Below the pieces are notes generated by a model. The model was not told where the DNA came from. It did not search any database and was given only the letters and a program-made list of their open reading frames with translations. From Datnioides undecimradiatus (taxonomy: Eukaryota; Chordata; Actinopteri; Lobotiformes; Datnioididae): a stretch of 64,000 nt of DNA. Where the stretch lies: contig WARS01000043.1 in assembly GCA_008933995.1 (NCBI GenBank), positions 5,748,477 through 5,812,476 on the forward strand, in the 5' to 3' direction. This document shows, piece after piece, positions 32,780 to 43,574 of the stretch; positions within the stretch are counted from its first letter, which is position 1, and each line of letters begins with the position of its first letter. The position numbers were made by a program, and so were the translations under genes.

Positions 32780-32928
32780 GTCGTCCATCCATCAGGGGAT
32801 TGGCGGTTTGATTGCCAGCTCCTACAGGCTGCACGCCGAAGCATCGTGCTCCCCATGGCTGCTCCGTCGGTGTACGAGTGGCTGTAAATGTTTACACTGC
32901 TGCCATCAGTGCATGAACGGGCGCATGC
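32780..32928 (+). mobile_element. Degraded tRNA-derived SINE copy
   Basis: Matches the SINE at 36942 over gtcgtccatccatcag.ggat, ggcggtttgatt.ccagctcct and gctgcacgccgaag. It then carries a ccatcagtgcatgaacggg segment typical of the same family's tail. The B-box region is mutated (ggtttgattg) and the tRNA-like 5' end is missing. Confidence 0.7.
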
Positions 32929-32929
32929 T

Positions 32930-33250
32930 GGAAACTATTGTAAAGTGCGTCGCAGACTCTGAAAGTCCAGTGTTTCCACAGTAATAACAACACAATGGAT
33001 GAAAAATATACATAAAAAGACAAAATGCAAACAGTCGGAGTGTTAAAAACAGCATTTTAGCCTTTAATCAGTCACGAGCTACGTTTTTGCTCATTTATGT
33101 ATGTAGACTCGTATACGCAGGCTAACTTACGCAACGTAACATCGACTTATTTGAACTGTTCATTATGTATTTAACTGCATCTAGGTTATTTCAGCCTAAA
33201 CCGTTGGTGCTTTCCTCAGCTGAACTGTAGTTTCTTTGCCTGAAAGTGCC
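32930..33250. other. Non-coding spacer, nothing recognised
   Basis: AT-rich, no gene. Confidence 0.5.
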
Positions 33251-33254
33251 TCAG

Positions 33255-33440
33255 CCTGTAGTCACCTGTCGTTTCAGGTGTCCCCCACTTCCTGTCCTCC
33301 TGACTCCACCTGAACGTGTTGCACCTGCTTCTCGTTGCCTTCCCTCCGTTTCTGTATGATTACTGTCAGTTTTGCACCTGAACTGTCCTGCACGCTCCTG
33401 ATCGAGCGTCCGGACGTGTTGATGCAATCTACAGCCCTAA
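33255..33440 (+). repeat. Dispersed repeat 'CACCTG/TTCCTGTC' family, partial copy
   Basis: Aligns from cacttcctgtcctcctgac through ccacctgaacgtgttgcacc to the ctgtatgattactgtcag region with 15570-15665, with small gaps. Confidence 0.6.
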
Positions 33441-33444
33441 ACCA

Positions 33445-34930
33445 GGGATTCGAGTTCATCCAGATCAAAAACCAGCCCTATAACCGATGAACCGCACCAG
33501 TGGTGCAAAGCAAAGCAGCGAACAAACTCCCCGAATGTTCAGCTCACACCTTGAAGCTCCAGGTTCAGTAACAACATCACTGATGCTGCTGCCTGCGGGT
33601 GGTTTTCAGGAATTCTCCAGTCGGGTTTTTTCCAACAGATAAGTCCAACTTTTTCCTGCACGAGTCACCGAATCAAAGCCCCTCAGCTTCTGTTTGGTTT
33701 TAATTACTTTTTTTTGTACTTTTATTCCAGGTCCCCGTGGGCGCGGACTGTTTTACTGGTGATTAATATTCCAGTTTTCTAGTCTTTTATCTGCACTTTT
33801 CAAGTTTTAATTCACACTTTATTGTGCTGCTTTTAGTTCAATCAAAGCTTGTTTGTTGTTGTAAAGAAATGGAAACCAAGAGCAGCCCCCGAGAGGCAAA
33901 GCTAGCTTTCCACTGGATCAACAGGCAGACAAACAGTCAGCAAGACGCGAGGCAAACTCTCAGGTAGATGGAGGCCGGACTGTACAGGCTGCAGCGCTGA
34001 CTGCTGCACACACTGGTGGATAAGTGGCTGCTGAGGGTGGAAACACGACGATCGAAGCTTGTGAGAAGATGAAGAGAAGCAGGACGACGATGGGTTTCCA
34101 CTTTAAAGCAAATATCACGGCTGGTTGATTAAACGCTGCATGTTGTGCACAAAGAGTGAGTTACAAGCATCTGTCTTAATCGCAGCCGACAAAAACATCT
34201 GGCAAAAGATGTTTTTATGGATTTTAATGGTCAACCATCTACACTGACATCCAGTAACACCAAATGCACTGGGAAACATTAATGCTATAATGCTGATGTT
34301 AATGTTGTTTTGATGTGGAAGTGCAACCTTTTCCCCTCCAAATGCTGTTTGTGTGCTGGTAATTCATTTCATTTCACAGATAGAGAGAAATACAACCTCT
34401 GACTTTGCTGATGCTCAGTTTCTTTGAGTGAAAGCTCCTAATTTCAGTGTTCATGAAAATCATTGTGTCTGAAGCCTCTGCTGTGTTTTTCTGTAGTAAC
34501 ACAGGCCTGGACCTTCACCGAGTGCAGAAAATGTATTTTATTTAGCATCAAATCTCCCTTAAACATGTTTGCTGCTGCAGTTTAGCTGCGTATAAACCTC
34601 ATTTCTGTGAGACGCGGCTGTTGATTGTATATTTAGTGAGTAAATTAATGAAATTCCTGCTGTTACCGACTGAGGCAAAACCATGCAGCTTTACATGATC
34701 TCTGGTGGCTAACGTTAGCTCCTGTAGCTTTCTCTAGCTGCTAACGTAACTCAGACATAAGCTGGATGCAGCAGTATTGTGCCGAGCTCGGTATTTTGTG
34801 CAACCTCCGCTTTAACAGACTCACAAACCGGCAGACAAACGGTCTAATTGCTGTTGGCCAGTCCTCACAGTCGACATGGTTTCCTTCATCTGCATCTCTG
34901 CTGAGGGTTTAATGTCTGGCAGACGTCCAG
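33445..34930. other. Non-coding spacer, nothing recognised
   Basis: Mixed AT-rich sequence. Short frames only. Confidence 0.5.
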
Positions 34931-34936
34931 AGCGCT

Positions 34937-34938
<2 letters not shown>

Positions 34939-34989
<51 letters not shown>
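34939..34989. repeat. (GT)25 microsatellite
   Basis: Perfect GT run of 51 bp. Confidence 0.97.
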
Positions 34990-34993
<4 letters not shown>

Positions 34994-35104
34994 GAAAACC
35001 AAAATATCTGCTGGAACAGGCAACTCACAGAGGAGCGCCGAACCCTGCAGCAAACTGCAGAGGAGAGGTCGCGGGGTCAAGTGAAGAGTGTCAAATATTT
35101 GGAG

Positions 35105-35745
35105 TCTCACTCCTCCTTTTCTCTTCTCCTCCCTTCCTCACCCGCTCCCCCTCCTCTCTCCTCTCCTTTTCCTTGTCTACTCCTTGTTTCCTTTACTCCT
35201 TCCCTTTCCTCTGACTATTTCTAATCCTCCTCCTTTCCCTTCTTTCCCTCTTTTCCTCCCTTTTCTTTATGTTTCCTTCCTTTCCTCTCTCCTATTTTGT
35301 TTCCTTTCCTTCTCTGCCTCTGCTCATCATCTTTTTCTTGTGTCCTTTTCTTTCTGCACCTCTCACACTCACCTCCCTCCTCTCCTATTCCTCATCCACT
35401 TCACCCTTGATTCCTTTCCTTCTCTGCCTTTTATCATCTCCTTATTGGCTCCACTATCTCCTTCTACTCTCCATTTCTCATTTCCTTTATTAGTAGTCTG
35501 TTCCACTCATCCATTACTCCTTCTGAACCTCCTCCCCTTCTTTTCTCCTCCTGCCTTCACCCCTTAATGATTTGATTGATCTCGCTCTCGTTTCCTTTTC
35601 TCCTTCCCTTTTGTCCTTTTTCCTTTTCTGTCACCTCCTCTCCTTATCTCCTTTCCTTCTGCCTTCTTTCTCTACTTGCCCACTCCCCGCCTCTCCCCTT
35701 GTCTCTTTGCCTCCTCATTTCCTTTCCTCCCTCCGTGGTTGGAGC
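35105..35745 (+). repeat. 640-bp pyrimidine-rich tract
   Basis: Dominated by tttcctt/cctccctt/tctcctt words with occasional purines. The 159-codon Phe/Leu/Ser/Pro frame over it (35088-35567) and its neighbours are composition artefacts. It lies between the (GT)25 run at 34939 and a (TG)16 run at 35758. Confidence 0.9.
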
Positions 35746-35755
35746 AGGATGGAGG

Positions 35756-35757
<2 letters not shown>

Positions 35758-35790
<33 letters not shown>
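35758..35790. repeat. (TG)16 microsatellite
   Basis: Perfect TG run. Confidence 0.95.
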
Positions 35791-35859
35791 GTACAGCAGT
35801 TAGCTTGCACTCCATTTCTATTATTATCATCTGTTCAGCGTGTAGGCGTCCATTAGGCA

Positions 35860-36070
35860 AACTCATATGCAACAATATGCAGATTCCTCCATTTGCACGG
35901 ATCATAAACTCCTGCAGGCCTTCTGCTCCATCATCATCATCATCATCATCGCCACCACCGCCACCATCATCATCATCACCATCAGCAGCTGCCAGCGGCG
36001 AGCTGAACGTCGCAGGAAGTAAATTTGTGTCCCGATTCACTCAGCGATGCTTTCATTAGTTTTCACCCGC
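35860..36070. promoter_or_regulatory. Candidate conserved element with embedded (CAT)n/(CAC)n
   Basis: A catcatcatcatcatcatcgccaccaccgccaccatcatcat run (35931-35975) lies within non-repetitive sequence holding gcaacaatatgcag, gcaccgtgtgaacg and ccgattcactcagcg words. The Asp/Gly-rich - frame is a repeat artefact. Confidence 0.3.
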
Positions 36071-36074
36071 GGTG

Positions 36075-36565
36075 CGAGAGTCAGTGAAGGCACCGTGTGA
36101 ACGTTTTGCAGGAAGGAGCGTGATGTCATCAGCCGCGGCACGCCGACATCACATGGTTAATTTAAATTAAAAATATGTTTTTAAGAAGCTTTTTGTTTTC
36201 TTAATTGAGGTAACAAGAAAAGACAAAACAATGCATTTGAAGTCAGACTGAATGCATGTCCGCGATACAGTTTCCAGGACGGACTGCAGGATTTGATGAA
36301 GACAAAACAGCTCCAGACTTTCAAAAATACAAAATAAATATTTATTTTAAAAGCTTCCTGCCTGTGTTGCCAGAAAAATAAAACGGGATTTAACATAAAA
36401 CAAAAGACAAAGCGAGCAAAACAAACGCTCACAGAAAAGTCGGTTTGATGTCGTGAAATGAAATAAAACGTGTTGCTTTGATTTAAATTGTTCCCACTTT
36501 GTGACCAAAAAGAGAAAAAATGGACTTAATATTGACTCAACTTCAGAAAACTTCACGTAGGACGC
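36075..36565. other. Non-coding spacer, nothing recognised
   Basis: AT-rich with A runs. Confidence 0.5.
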
Positions 36566-36569
36566 ATGC

Positions 36570-37570
36570 TTTGAGCTAAATGCTAACAGCGGCATGCTAA
36601 CATGCTGACAATGCTAACATGCTGATGTTTTGAAGGTGTTAAGGTGCAGGTGTTACCATGTTAACCATCCATGATTGGTGTTAGCATGTTCTATGAGCTA
36701 AATGCTGACATCTGCATGGGTACATGGGTTTAACATGTCCACAATCCATGTTTAGTGTTAGCATGCTAACAATACCTAATTACAGTGTTAGCCTATTCTA
36801 TGAACTCAATGCTAGCATCTGCATGCTAACAACGCATGCTGACAATGGCAGCGTGTTGATTGTTTTAGTTTTTAATATTTACCATCTATATTTACTGTTA
36901 GCATGCTAATTTGACCTAATTACAGTGTTAAGATGTTCAATGGGGCGGCTGTGGCTCAGTGGTAGAGCGGGTCGTCCACCCATCAGAGGATTGGTGGTTT
37001 GATCCCTGGCTCCTCTGGGCTGCATACCGAAGTGTCCTTGGGCAAGACACTTAACCCCTAATGGCCCTGGATGCTGCGCCATTGGTGTATGAATGGTTAG
37101 ATTCCTTTGCTTCATTTGGTGTGACTGAATGCCAACCAGAAAAGCGCTGTATAAGTACAGGCCATTTACCATATGAGATAAGTGCTGATGTTTAGCAGCT
37201 TTTAGGTTTAACATGTTCACCATCTTAGTTTAGTGTTAGCATGCTACCATTTCCTGGGGTCTTAGCATGTTCTGTTAATCTGCATTTCTAGGTTCAGAGT
37301 TGAGCTAAATGCTAACATCTTGATGCACATGCACAGAGTGACAATGCTAACATGCAAATGTTCTTGCATTGTTTAGGTTTAACATGTTCACCATCCATGT
37401 GTAATATAACCATACTGATGTTAAGTAAATACAGTGTTAGCATGTTCTATGAGCTACATGCTAACAAACTAATTCGAACAATGCTAACATGCTGATTCTC
37501 TTGCAGGTTTTAGGTTTAACATGTTCCCCATCTTAGTTTAGTAGCAGCATGCTAACCTTTCCTAATAACA
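36570..37570 (+). repeat. Degenerate ~110-150-bp tandem repeat (GCTAAC/TTAGCATG) with SINE insertion
   Basis: The unit carries gagctaaatgctaacatctg, then ttaacatgttcaccatc, ttagtgttagcatgctaac and cctaattacagtgttagcat. Units restart near 36573, 36695, 36801, 37301 and 37450. The array is interrupted at 36942-37171 by a SINE. The repeat resumes with atgag right after it, as expected for insertion into a unit. Confidence 0.8.
36942..37171 (+). mobile_element. tRNA-derived SINE, near complete
   Basis: The 5' tRNA-like head has an A box (TGGCTCAGTGG at 36952-36962) and a B box (GGTTTGATCC at 36996-37005). Then come a body (ctgcataccgaagtgtcctt, gggcaagacacttaacccct) and the 3' tail aaaagcgctgtataagtaca followed by ggccatttacc. 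Head, spacing and tail are those of a tRNA-derived SINE common in teleosts. It is not a functional tRNA gene. Target duplication is unclear: at most a short atg repeat is visible. Confidence 0.88.
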
Positions 37571-37574
37571 GCTA

Positions 37575-38055
37575 AATGTCCAGCTGAGGCCCGAGTGCCA
37601 TGAATTTTGCAGTAATTGGTCAGAAAGTGAACTTCTATTCATCAGACTATGATTTTGACCTGATGATGGAGCTCCATGAAAAGTCAGAGGATGAGAAACA
37701 GAAATAATAGCTTGAAACTAGCGAAGCTAAAAGAAACATTCCTCGGTCTCTGGCAGTGAGTTGCAGGTTGTTGGCAGTTGTGCAGCAAAGTTATTATAAA
37801 TGATCTTAAACATTTAAAATAATCATGTTCAGTCCTTTTTTTATTTCTGCGTTGACCGATACAGTGAATGTGGAAGAATATAATGAATCTTCCTGATTAT
37901 GGCTTCAAATTAAATCCTTTCTATTTAACTCCTGACAAGCGTTTACTTGTTTTCAGTAAACAAGTGTAATTTAACATGACAACAGGCTGTTGTTGGATCT
38001 TTAACCAGGCACTGATGTTGGCTTAAATGGTTGGATGAGTGCTAGAGTGAACGTA
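37575..38055. other. Non-coding spacer, nothing recognised
   Basis: AT-rich, no gene. Confidence 0.45.
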
Positions 38056-38059
38056 GGCG

Positions 38060-38640
38060 CTGCTGGATGCTGCCTGTTGATTTCAAGTGGCTTCCTGTTC
38101 TGCTATTGGCCGTGGGTGGACGACAGCTCTGCTAATTAATGCAACCATCAACACTAAGTACAACTGTGTGAAATGATTATCCAAATGCATTCTCCAAAAT
38201 GTGCAGCCTGGTCAGGGGGGGATAATGTTTATTGAAATCGTTGTAATTGTTCCCTCAAATGAGTTCTTAATAATTTGTGTCCTCACAGAACAAATCGCTG
38301 ATGAAATTTCTCATTTGTGCATTTCCCATTCACAATTTACCATCTTAAAATGGCTATATTATACAGTTGTGGTTATAAAATAAGAATAAATTTGTTTGTT
38401 CCAGATTGGGTGGCTTCATATCCGTTAAACGGCACGTTGCTGCATTCAGAAGTAAATTGATAACTTCTCTCAGGCTTGTGATTGGTTATTGTGTGATTGT
38501 GTGTCAGTGGAAATCGGTGTGCAGTTGTCTCTGTTGTGTTCTTTTGTATTTTATTTGCTATGATCTCGTGCCTCATGTTGCCGGTTGGATTGAAAAGCCT
38601 GTTTGCTTCCAAAAAATTAAAAATTTTCTGAATTACAATT
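38060..38640. promoter_or_regulatory. Candidate conserved non-coding element
   Basis: Non-repetitive, with gctaattaatgcaaccatc (38131-38149), gaaatgattatccaaatgc, aatgtttattgaaatcgttg and cttgtgattggttattgtg words, a dense set of homeodomain/SOX/CCAAT-like cores. A 112-codon + frame at 38406-38744 has no domain. Composition only. Confidence 0.4.
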
Positions 38641-38979
38641 TTGTTTTTTACACTTTTTGGCTCCTTTCTATAATTGTGTTTCTCCCTTTTTCTCTTTTTG
38701 CCTCCTTCCCTGTCCCCTTTCCTTTATTTCCTGACATAATGTGATTGATCTCCTTGTTTCCGTCTCTTTTTCCTTCTCTCCTCGCCTCATTGTCCTCTTT
38801 GTTGCTCTCTTAGCAACATCCTACAACAGTCTGTAAACCTGACGAATAACGAGGGCTCTTTATTTTTTGTATTGATTGGGAAAAAAACAACCTGCAAAAG
38901 CTTCATTATTCTTATTGATTAAAGAAAATCGATGGTGGAGTGAAACAGTATTCTGACAGACATAAACAGCGTTCAGTGA

Positions 38980-39040
38980 GGCTGATGGTGCTCGTGTACT
39001 GGGGTGGATGTCCACAGAATCAAACTTCAGGACTCTATAA
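38980..39040 (+). repeat. Direct repeat copy 1 (of pair with 39878)
   Basis: gatggtgct..tgt.ctg.ggtgga and tccacagaatca are shared with 39879-39935 in the same orientation, with roughly three-quarters of bases equal over about 58 bp. Confidence 0.6.
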
Positions 39041-39124
39041 CAATAATTATGTGCTTTTCCTAATATTTTACATTTTCAAGGAGCAGTTTATACACAAGAA
39101 CGTTTTGATTTGTTCAGCTATAAA

Positions 39125-39265
39125 TGCTTGGTGTGGTGTTGAGTGTCCTTATCACCTGTTTAGTTGATCTGTTTCACCTGTGCCTTGTTTGGCCTTCCCT
39201 CCCTTGTGCATTTAGAGCTTGTCACTTCCTTTCTTTGCCGTCCTCATCACTTTACCTGTACTTTA
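39125..39265 (+). repeat. Possible 'CACCTG' dispersed repeat copy
   Basis: Has the cacctgttt...tttcacctgtgccttgttt, ccttccctccc order seen in 15600-15660 and 45140-45180, but is more diverged. Confidence 0.3.
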
Positions 39266-39269
39266 GGTT

Positions 39270-39877
39270 ACAGTCGATTTGGATTCATGTTTCTTTGGAT
39301 TTGGACCCTCTGTGAGCCTTTGACTTTCATTTTTCATGAAAACCACCCAACTATCATGGCTCAGAGTCCATTGTCTGTATTTGGGCCTGTTCCCCTTGTG
39401 TTTTCCTGTTTATCTGTATCCTCCTACACTGGTTGGCCTCAAAGCGTTGCCTTGTTGGATTAGTCTTGACCAGGATAACTCAATGACAGACTGGGAACTG
39501 GCTCCAGGAATGGTGCTTCCTGCATGGCCGACCTTCCTCGTCCTTGTGCCCTGGCGGCTCGTTGGTGGGATGGGCTCCTTTGGTCTGTGGCATCATTTGA
39601 TGTGACATCCTGTTGTGCAGTCTTCAAACACTCAACCCATGCGGCTTTGGCAGCAGGAACGTGGACCTCACCTGGAGCTTCTTCAGTTCAGACTGGTCCA
39701 CTTCTGTGTCCTTGATGAATGCTCCCAGATGGTTGTAGCTAATATCCCCATTCATGATCATAGCAGTACTTCAAAGAGCCTCAGCTTACTGGTATTCCCT
39801 GCTCCCTGAACTTCTCTGGTTTTCCTGCTGTAGGTCAAGGAACTCAATCTAATGCACTTCATTCTATCTGGGCTCTG
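39270..39877. other. Unknown non-coding block between direct repeats
   Basis: Composition is more balanced than the flanks, with overlapping 60-99-codon frames on the + strand. No domain is recognised. Being bracketed by the 38980/39879 direct repeat, it could be an unknown degraded element. Confidence 0.3.
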
Positions 39878-39936
39878 CTGATGGTGCTTCTGTCCTGAGG
39901 TGGACCTCCACAGAATCAGACCTTGAGCTCTTAAAA
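39878..39936 (+). repeat. Direct repeat copy 2 (of pair with 38980)
   Basis: Second copy of the ~58-bp direct repeat, about 900 bp downstream of the first. Confidence 0.6.
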
Positions 39937-39939
39937 CTC

Positions 39940-40560
39940 CAGGACCAAACAGTGGCCAACATCCCACAGTCCCATCCCTCTTGAAGGTGCAGAGAGTAAG
40001 TTGCCAGGGATGCTTTTCCAAGTCCTGGGCAAAGTTCTCCAGGGTAGGGAACCCTTAGGAGGTCTAGGAGGTGCACAAGGTTACATGTTGGATAGAAGAA
40101 TGCAACCAAGTCCTCACATATATCATTTCAATAATGTCTGATTAGTTTCGGGTGTGATTAACAAAGACACTGCTTAATCTCGCGCATGAATTTCTATTGA
40201 GACAATCGACATTCATATCAAACTGCTGATGTTCTCATATATATTCGTGGAAGGACAGCATGCACAGCATGTTACAAACACAAAAGTGGCACAGTTTTAA
40301 CATTAAAATGCAGATTTTGTTGAGTTGGAGTAGACAAAGATCGGCGTAAACAGAAAAAGGTATGGCTGTATCAGAGCTTTTCTTTTCTCCATACATCGGT
40401 TGATATCTACACACCTTTCTTTGTTGTTCAGGACTTTGACAGGCAGTGTAGAAATAAGACTTTTGATAAATGACCCCATACCCGGCATATCACACATTTT
40501 TCTGAATTTTATCAGAAGCATGCACACCATTAAAAGCAATCATTCTTCCCCGGCGCTGGT
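39940..40560. other. Non-coding stretch, nothing recognised
   Basis: Two overlapping - frames (39758-40021 and 39864-40109) and one at 40303-40539 lack domains. If the 40564-40773 segment is a terminal exon, the part from about 40200 to 40560 would be its 3' UTR. Confidence 0.35.
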
Positions 40561-40563
40561 TGT

Positions 40564-40773
40564 TTACCCTCCAGCAGCAGGAGCAGCATCATCTGGTGAG
40601 CCCGTGGTGGTCCACAGACCTCCCTCCTCGATCTCACCCACCATCGACAGACACCCCCTCCAGTCTTCATCGATTTCCACGGAGAAGATTCCTCCCCGCC
40701 GAACAGTTCCCTCCTTGTACAACAAGAGCTCTTCTCTGACAGCTGAGGCCAACTCGTAGCCTGTGGCGATCGT
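40564..40773 (-). CDS. Possible terminal exon, 69 codons plus stop, product unknown
   Basis: A GC-richer block with C/G-ending codons stands out sharply from the AT-rich sequence after it. On the - strand a pyrimidine-containing acceptor (...GTCCACTCCAG, at 40774-40784) would open a phase-0 exon reading TIATGYELASAVREELLLY at its start and ending in TAA at 40564-40566. I recognise no domain, find no upstream partner exon, and cannot exclude a non-coding CpG patch. The overlapping + frame is a weaker alternative. Confidence 0.2.
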   Translation of the reverse strand, partial: TIATGYELASAVREELLLYKEGTVRRGGIFSVEIDEDWRGCLSMVGEIEEGGLWTTTGSPDDAAPAAGG

Positions 40774-40879
40774 CTGGAGTGGACGGACGCACCGAGCAGA
40801 CAATGACTCGCCTCAAAGCAGCGGCAGATGTCCAAGTGATTGCTGCAGATGCTGTCTTTCATTAGAGGCCCGACAGCTC

Positions 40880-41330
40880 CGCTCACTGCCGCGCCCACTG
40901 ATTGGATGAAAAATCCTTCTTGGAGTTCAAGTGGCAGTTTGCACAATATGGGCTATTGTGGAAGAGAGTATTTTTGCACCAGACAGGAGCTTTTATAGCT
41001 GAAGAAAGAGCAACCGTTTCCACTGGGCCATCAGGGACCTTGAGATTAAACTGCTGCTCAGAGCTGCCGGAGAAACTGATTTGTACTTTTCGACGGAAAA
41101 TATTCATGGGCTCAGCTTCGACATCACCAGTCAGATTAATACATTGAAATGCAGCCTCTTCCTGTTCTGACAAAGCTCTGACGGTTTTCCTGAACTCAAC
41201 ATTACCGTGTGGATATTCATGGTCACTGTACCACTTAAAAAGCTTTATTACAGTCCAGAGTTTGATTTCAAAAAGCATATATGAGCTAATGAGGAAATCA
41301 GGATTCATATCTTCCATCATTTTCCCTGTT
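40880..41330. promoter_or_regulatory. Candidate conserved element (145-codon - frame open across it)
   Basis: The - strand is open for 145 codons (40883-41320) and the + strand partly so, with no recognised domain. Words such as atttcaatgtattaatctgac and ccatgaatattttccg on the - strand look regulatory. I favour a conserved non-coding element over an exon, with real doubt. Confidence 0.3.
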
Positions 41331-41334
41331 GAGC

Positions 41335-42445
41335 AGCGAGGACTGCCCAGAACTACTAATAAAAGAAGAGAGGAAGAAGAAGCGAGGCTGATTTCTGACC
41401 TTTCTGTGATTGTTTGTTTGCTTGACCCACAACCAGAAGACCTCCAGTCTGCAAAAACAGAAAATACTGTGTTGGTTTTTTTTAATTAAAATGACAAATT
41501 CCTGCAGTTGCGATGCAAATATTCACGTTAAGTCAACTTAATTCAAACATCCTGTTGGGTTTTTCCTGATTTTCTTGCTTCTTTCAGGCTTGCTTCAAGT
41601 CCTCAGAGTGTGCGGGCGGCTCAAAGCAAATAAAAAGGTTCCTACCTGTAAACTTGGGCCTCGCTCTCGGACGAAGGTCAGGTAAATTCTGCTTTTGTGT
41701 GGTTACTGACGAGGTGGGATTGTGTGGGGGGAAATCCTTCCTCGGCTCTTGATCAAGCAGGTTTCCTTCGGCGAGGCCACGCAGTGCTGCTTTGTCACCT
41801 GTTTGCATCCTTTCAGCTTCACACCGAGGACAAAGAAACTGTAACTCGCTGTCACTTGTGTTTTCTCCACAAAGCGGTTGCTATAAGCACCCTGTCGTGC
41901 CTTTCAAGGTGTCACGAACCACTCACACGCCTGGGTTTGTGGGTTACGTCAGGAACACGACTTGAGGAAGGTGTTTTTCAGTCATCTCTTCAGTTTTCTC
42001 GTTAATTGTACTGAGAGAAAGCTATTTTTACCCATAACTGTACAGAAGCGGAAGCTGAGGAGGAAAGGTGCATTACATTTGTTTGGCTGTTAAATAACAT
42101 GATATAAATGTGTAGAAGCTGATGTTAATGACTTGCATGTCATAGCTACACAGTTATCAGTATGAACGAGTGTCGTCTTTAAGCTCTAACTCTTTAACTT
42201 TGTGCACACAGATATGTTTAGAAAAAGGTTGAAAATGCATGTTTTAAACTGGAAACTGTAAAATGTTATTTTCCTTTGTGGGGACTTCTCAGTCAAAATA
42301 TCATCAAGGGGGCCATGTGGCACATCGTTTATGATTGCTAATGTGTAAGTACATTGTTTTAAATGTAATGTGCCACACTGGGAACAGGGGAAAACAAGGG
42401 GATGCACCCAACAGCAGACGGAGAGCAGTGATGGGTTAATGCATT
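41335..42445. other. Non-coding spacer, nothing recognised
   Basis: Short frames only. No repeats recognised. Confidence 0.5.
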
Positions 42446-42449
42446 TGAA

Positions 42450-42710
42450 TATTAAAACAGAAAGTCAACAGCTTACAGGCCGTCGCAGGCAGGGTCAAAA
42501 CCAGGAAACAGAGCCAAACAAAGCTGTGAGAAGGCGAAATCCAAAGTCTAGGAACAAACACAATGGAATAGCACACAGTACACATTCAGACAACAGGAAA
42601 AGGACAGGGAGCAGGTAAATACAGACACAACATGGAAACATCCAACAAAATAAAACAGGAAGTAAACAAACAGAAACTCAAAACCATGAAATCAACATAA
42701 AAAGACTATA
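42450..42710 (-). repeat. Possible reverse copy of a 'CCTGTTTT...GACCCTGCCTG' dispersed repeat
   Basis: The - strand has the T-rich pattern ttgtgtttgttcctagactt, tggctctgtttcctggtttt and gaccctgcctg. This resembles the T-rich inner part of the dispersed family listed at 15545. Confidence 0.3.
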
Positions 42711-42714
42711 ATTA

Positions 42715-43155
42715 CATATTTTTAAATCTTAAATTAAATGGATTTTATAGCTTCTCCATCTCATTTTTGTTATTTTATTGCATTTTTTTATTTATATATA
42801 CAGCTTCCATGTGACAGGTGGGTCACATGACATCTGCTCATTTTCTGGTTTTATGTAGATTCTTGGGCCCAAATCAGACTCACTTTTAAAAGGCTTTTAG
42901 TTTTTTTATGTTTTTGACCCATCCTGAGTTCAATTTAAATCTTTTATTTGTCAGATCATGATATTTTTTTTGCTTAAGCTGACACTTAAAAAGTTGCCAT
43001 ACTTCACACCATTAATACAGCCTTTGCCAACAGTTTATACTTACTTACTTTCTGGGTTTTTATTATTTCTTAGAATAAAAAGGAATCAGACCATCTCCCT
43101 GAAGAAAATAAAGATTTGAAAGTTTGTGTCCACTCGTGAAATTCATATCAAAGTG
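42715..43155. other. Non-coding spacer, nothing recognised
   Basis: AT-rich with T runs. Confidence 0.5.
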
Positions 43156-43159
43156 GTTG

Positions 43160-43545
43160 AAAATGTCCTAAATTGGCTAAAAACTGTGGAATTAGCCTTT
43201 GATATGCGACGGCAGCGGCGCCGACGCTACGACAGAAGCACAGTCTCATAAAAACACGTGTCTGCTCTGAGAAACACACTCAGCATCTATGGATTAAACC
43301 GAAGTGATTGCAGACCCACAGAGGTTATTTGAACCTTTATTACTTTTCCCCGTGTGAGTCTCTTGTCAGAGCTGGTTAGCTTCCACTCCCACCTACATCG
43401 CTGCTCGAGGATTTGAATAATTCATGCTATCTGCGTTATTTATGTATTCGCTTATTCATGAAGGCACGAATCTGTATGTGGCGTGTGGCTGCTGGGGAGG
43501 TAAATGAAGGCATCAGTGGAGTTGGTGGCAGCTGAGGAGAAGCTT
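43160..43545. promoter_or_regulatory. Candidate conserved non-coding element
   Basis: Non-repetitive and CpG-retaining. Contains gatttgaataattcatgcta (43410-43429), cgttatttatgtattcgctt and attcatgaaggcacg, a dense series of HOX/CDX-like and POU-like cores. This is among the best-looking candidates in the window, but composition is the only evidence. Confidence 0.45.
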
Positions 43546-43574
43546 TTATTTTGTCTGTTTTTTTTATTGTAATA

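Noticed and set aside
35088-35856. Phe/Leu/Ser/Pro-rich open frames up to 159 codons
   Set aside because: Low-complexity pyrimidine-rich DNA; no start context, domain or splice signals.
35672-36040. Asp/Gly-rich 122-codon - strand frame
   Set aside because: Generated by the (CAT)n and (TG)n repeats.
36942-37012. tRNA gene
   Set aside because: A and B boxes are those of a SINE head; no complete cloverleaf and the element continues with a SINE body and tail.
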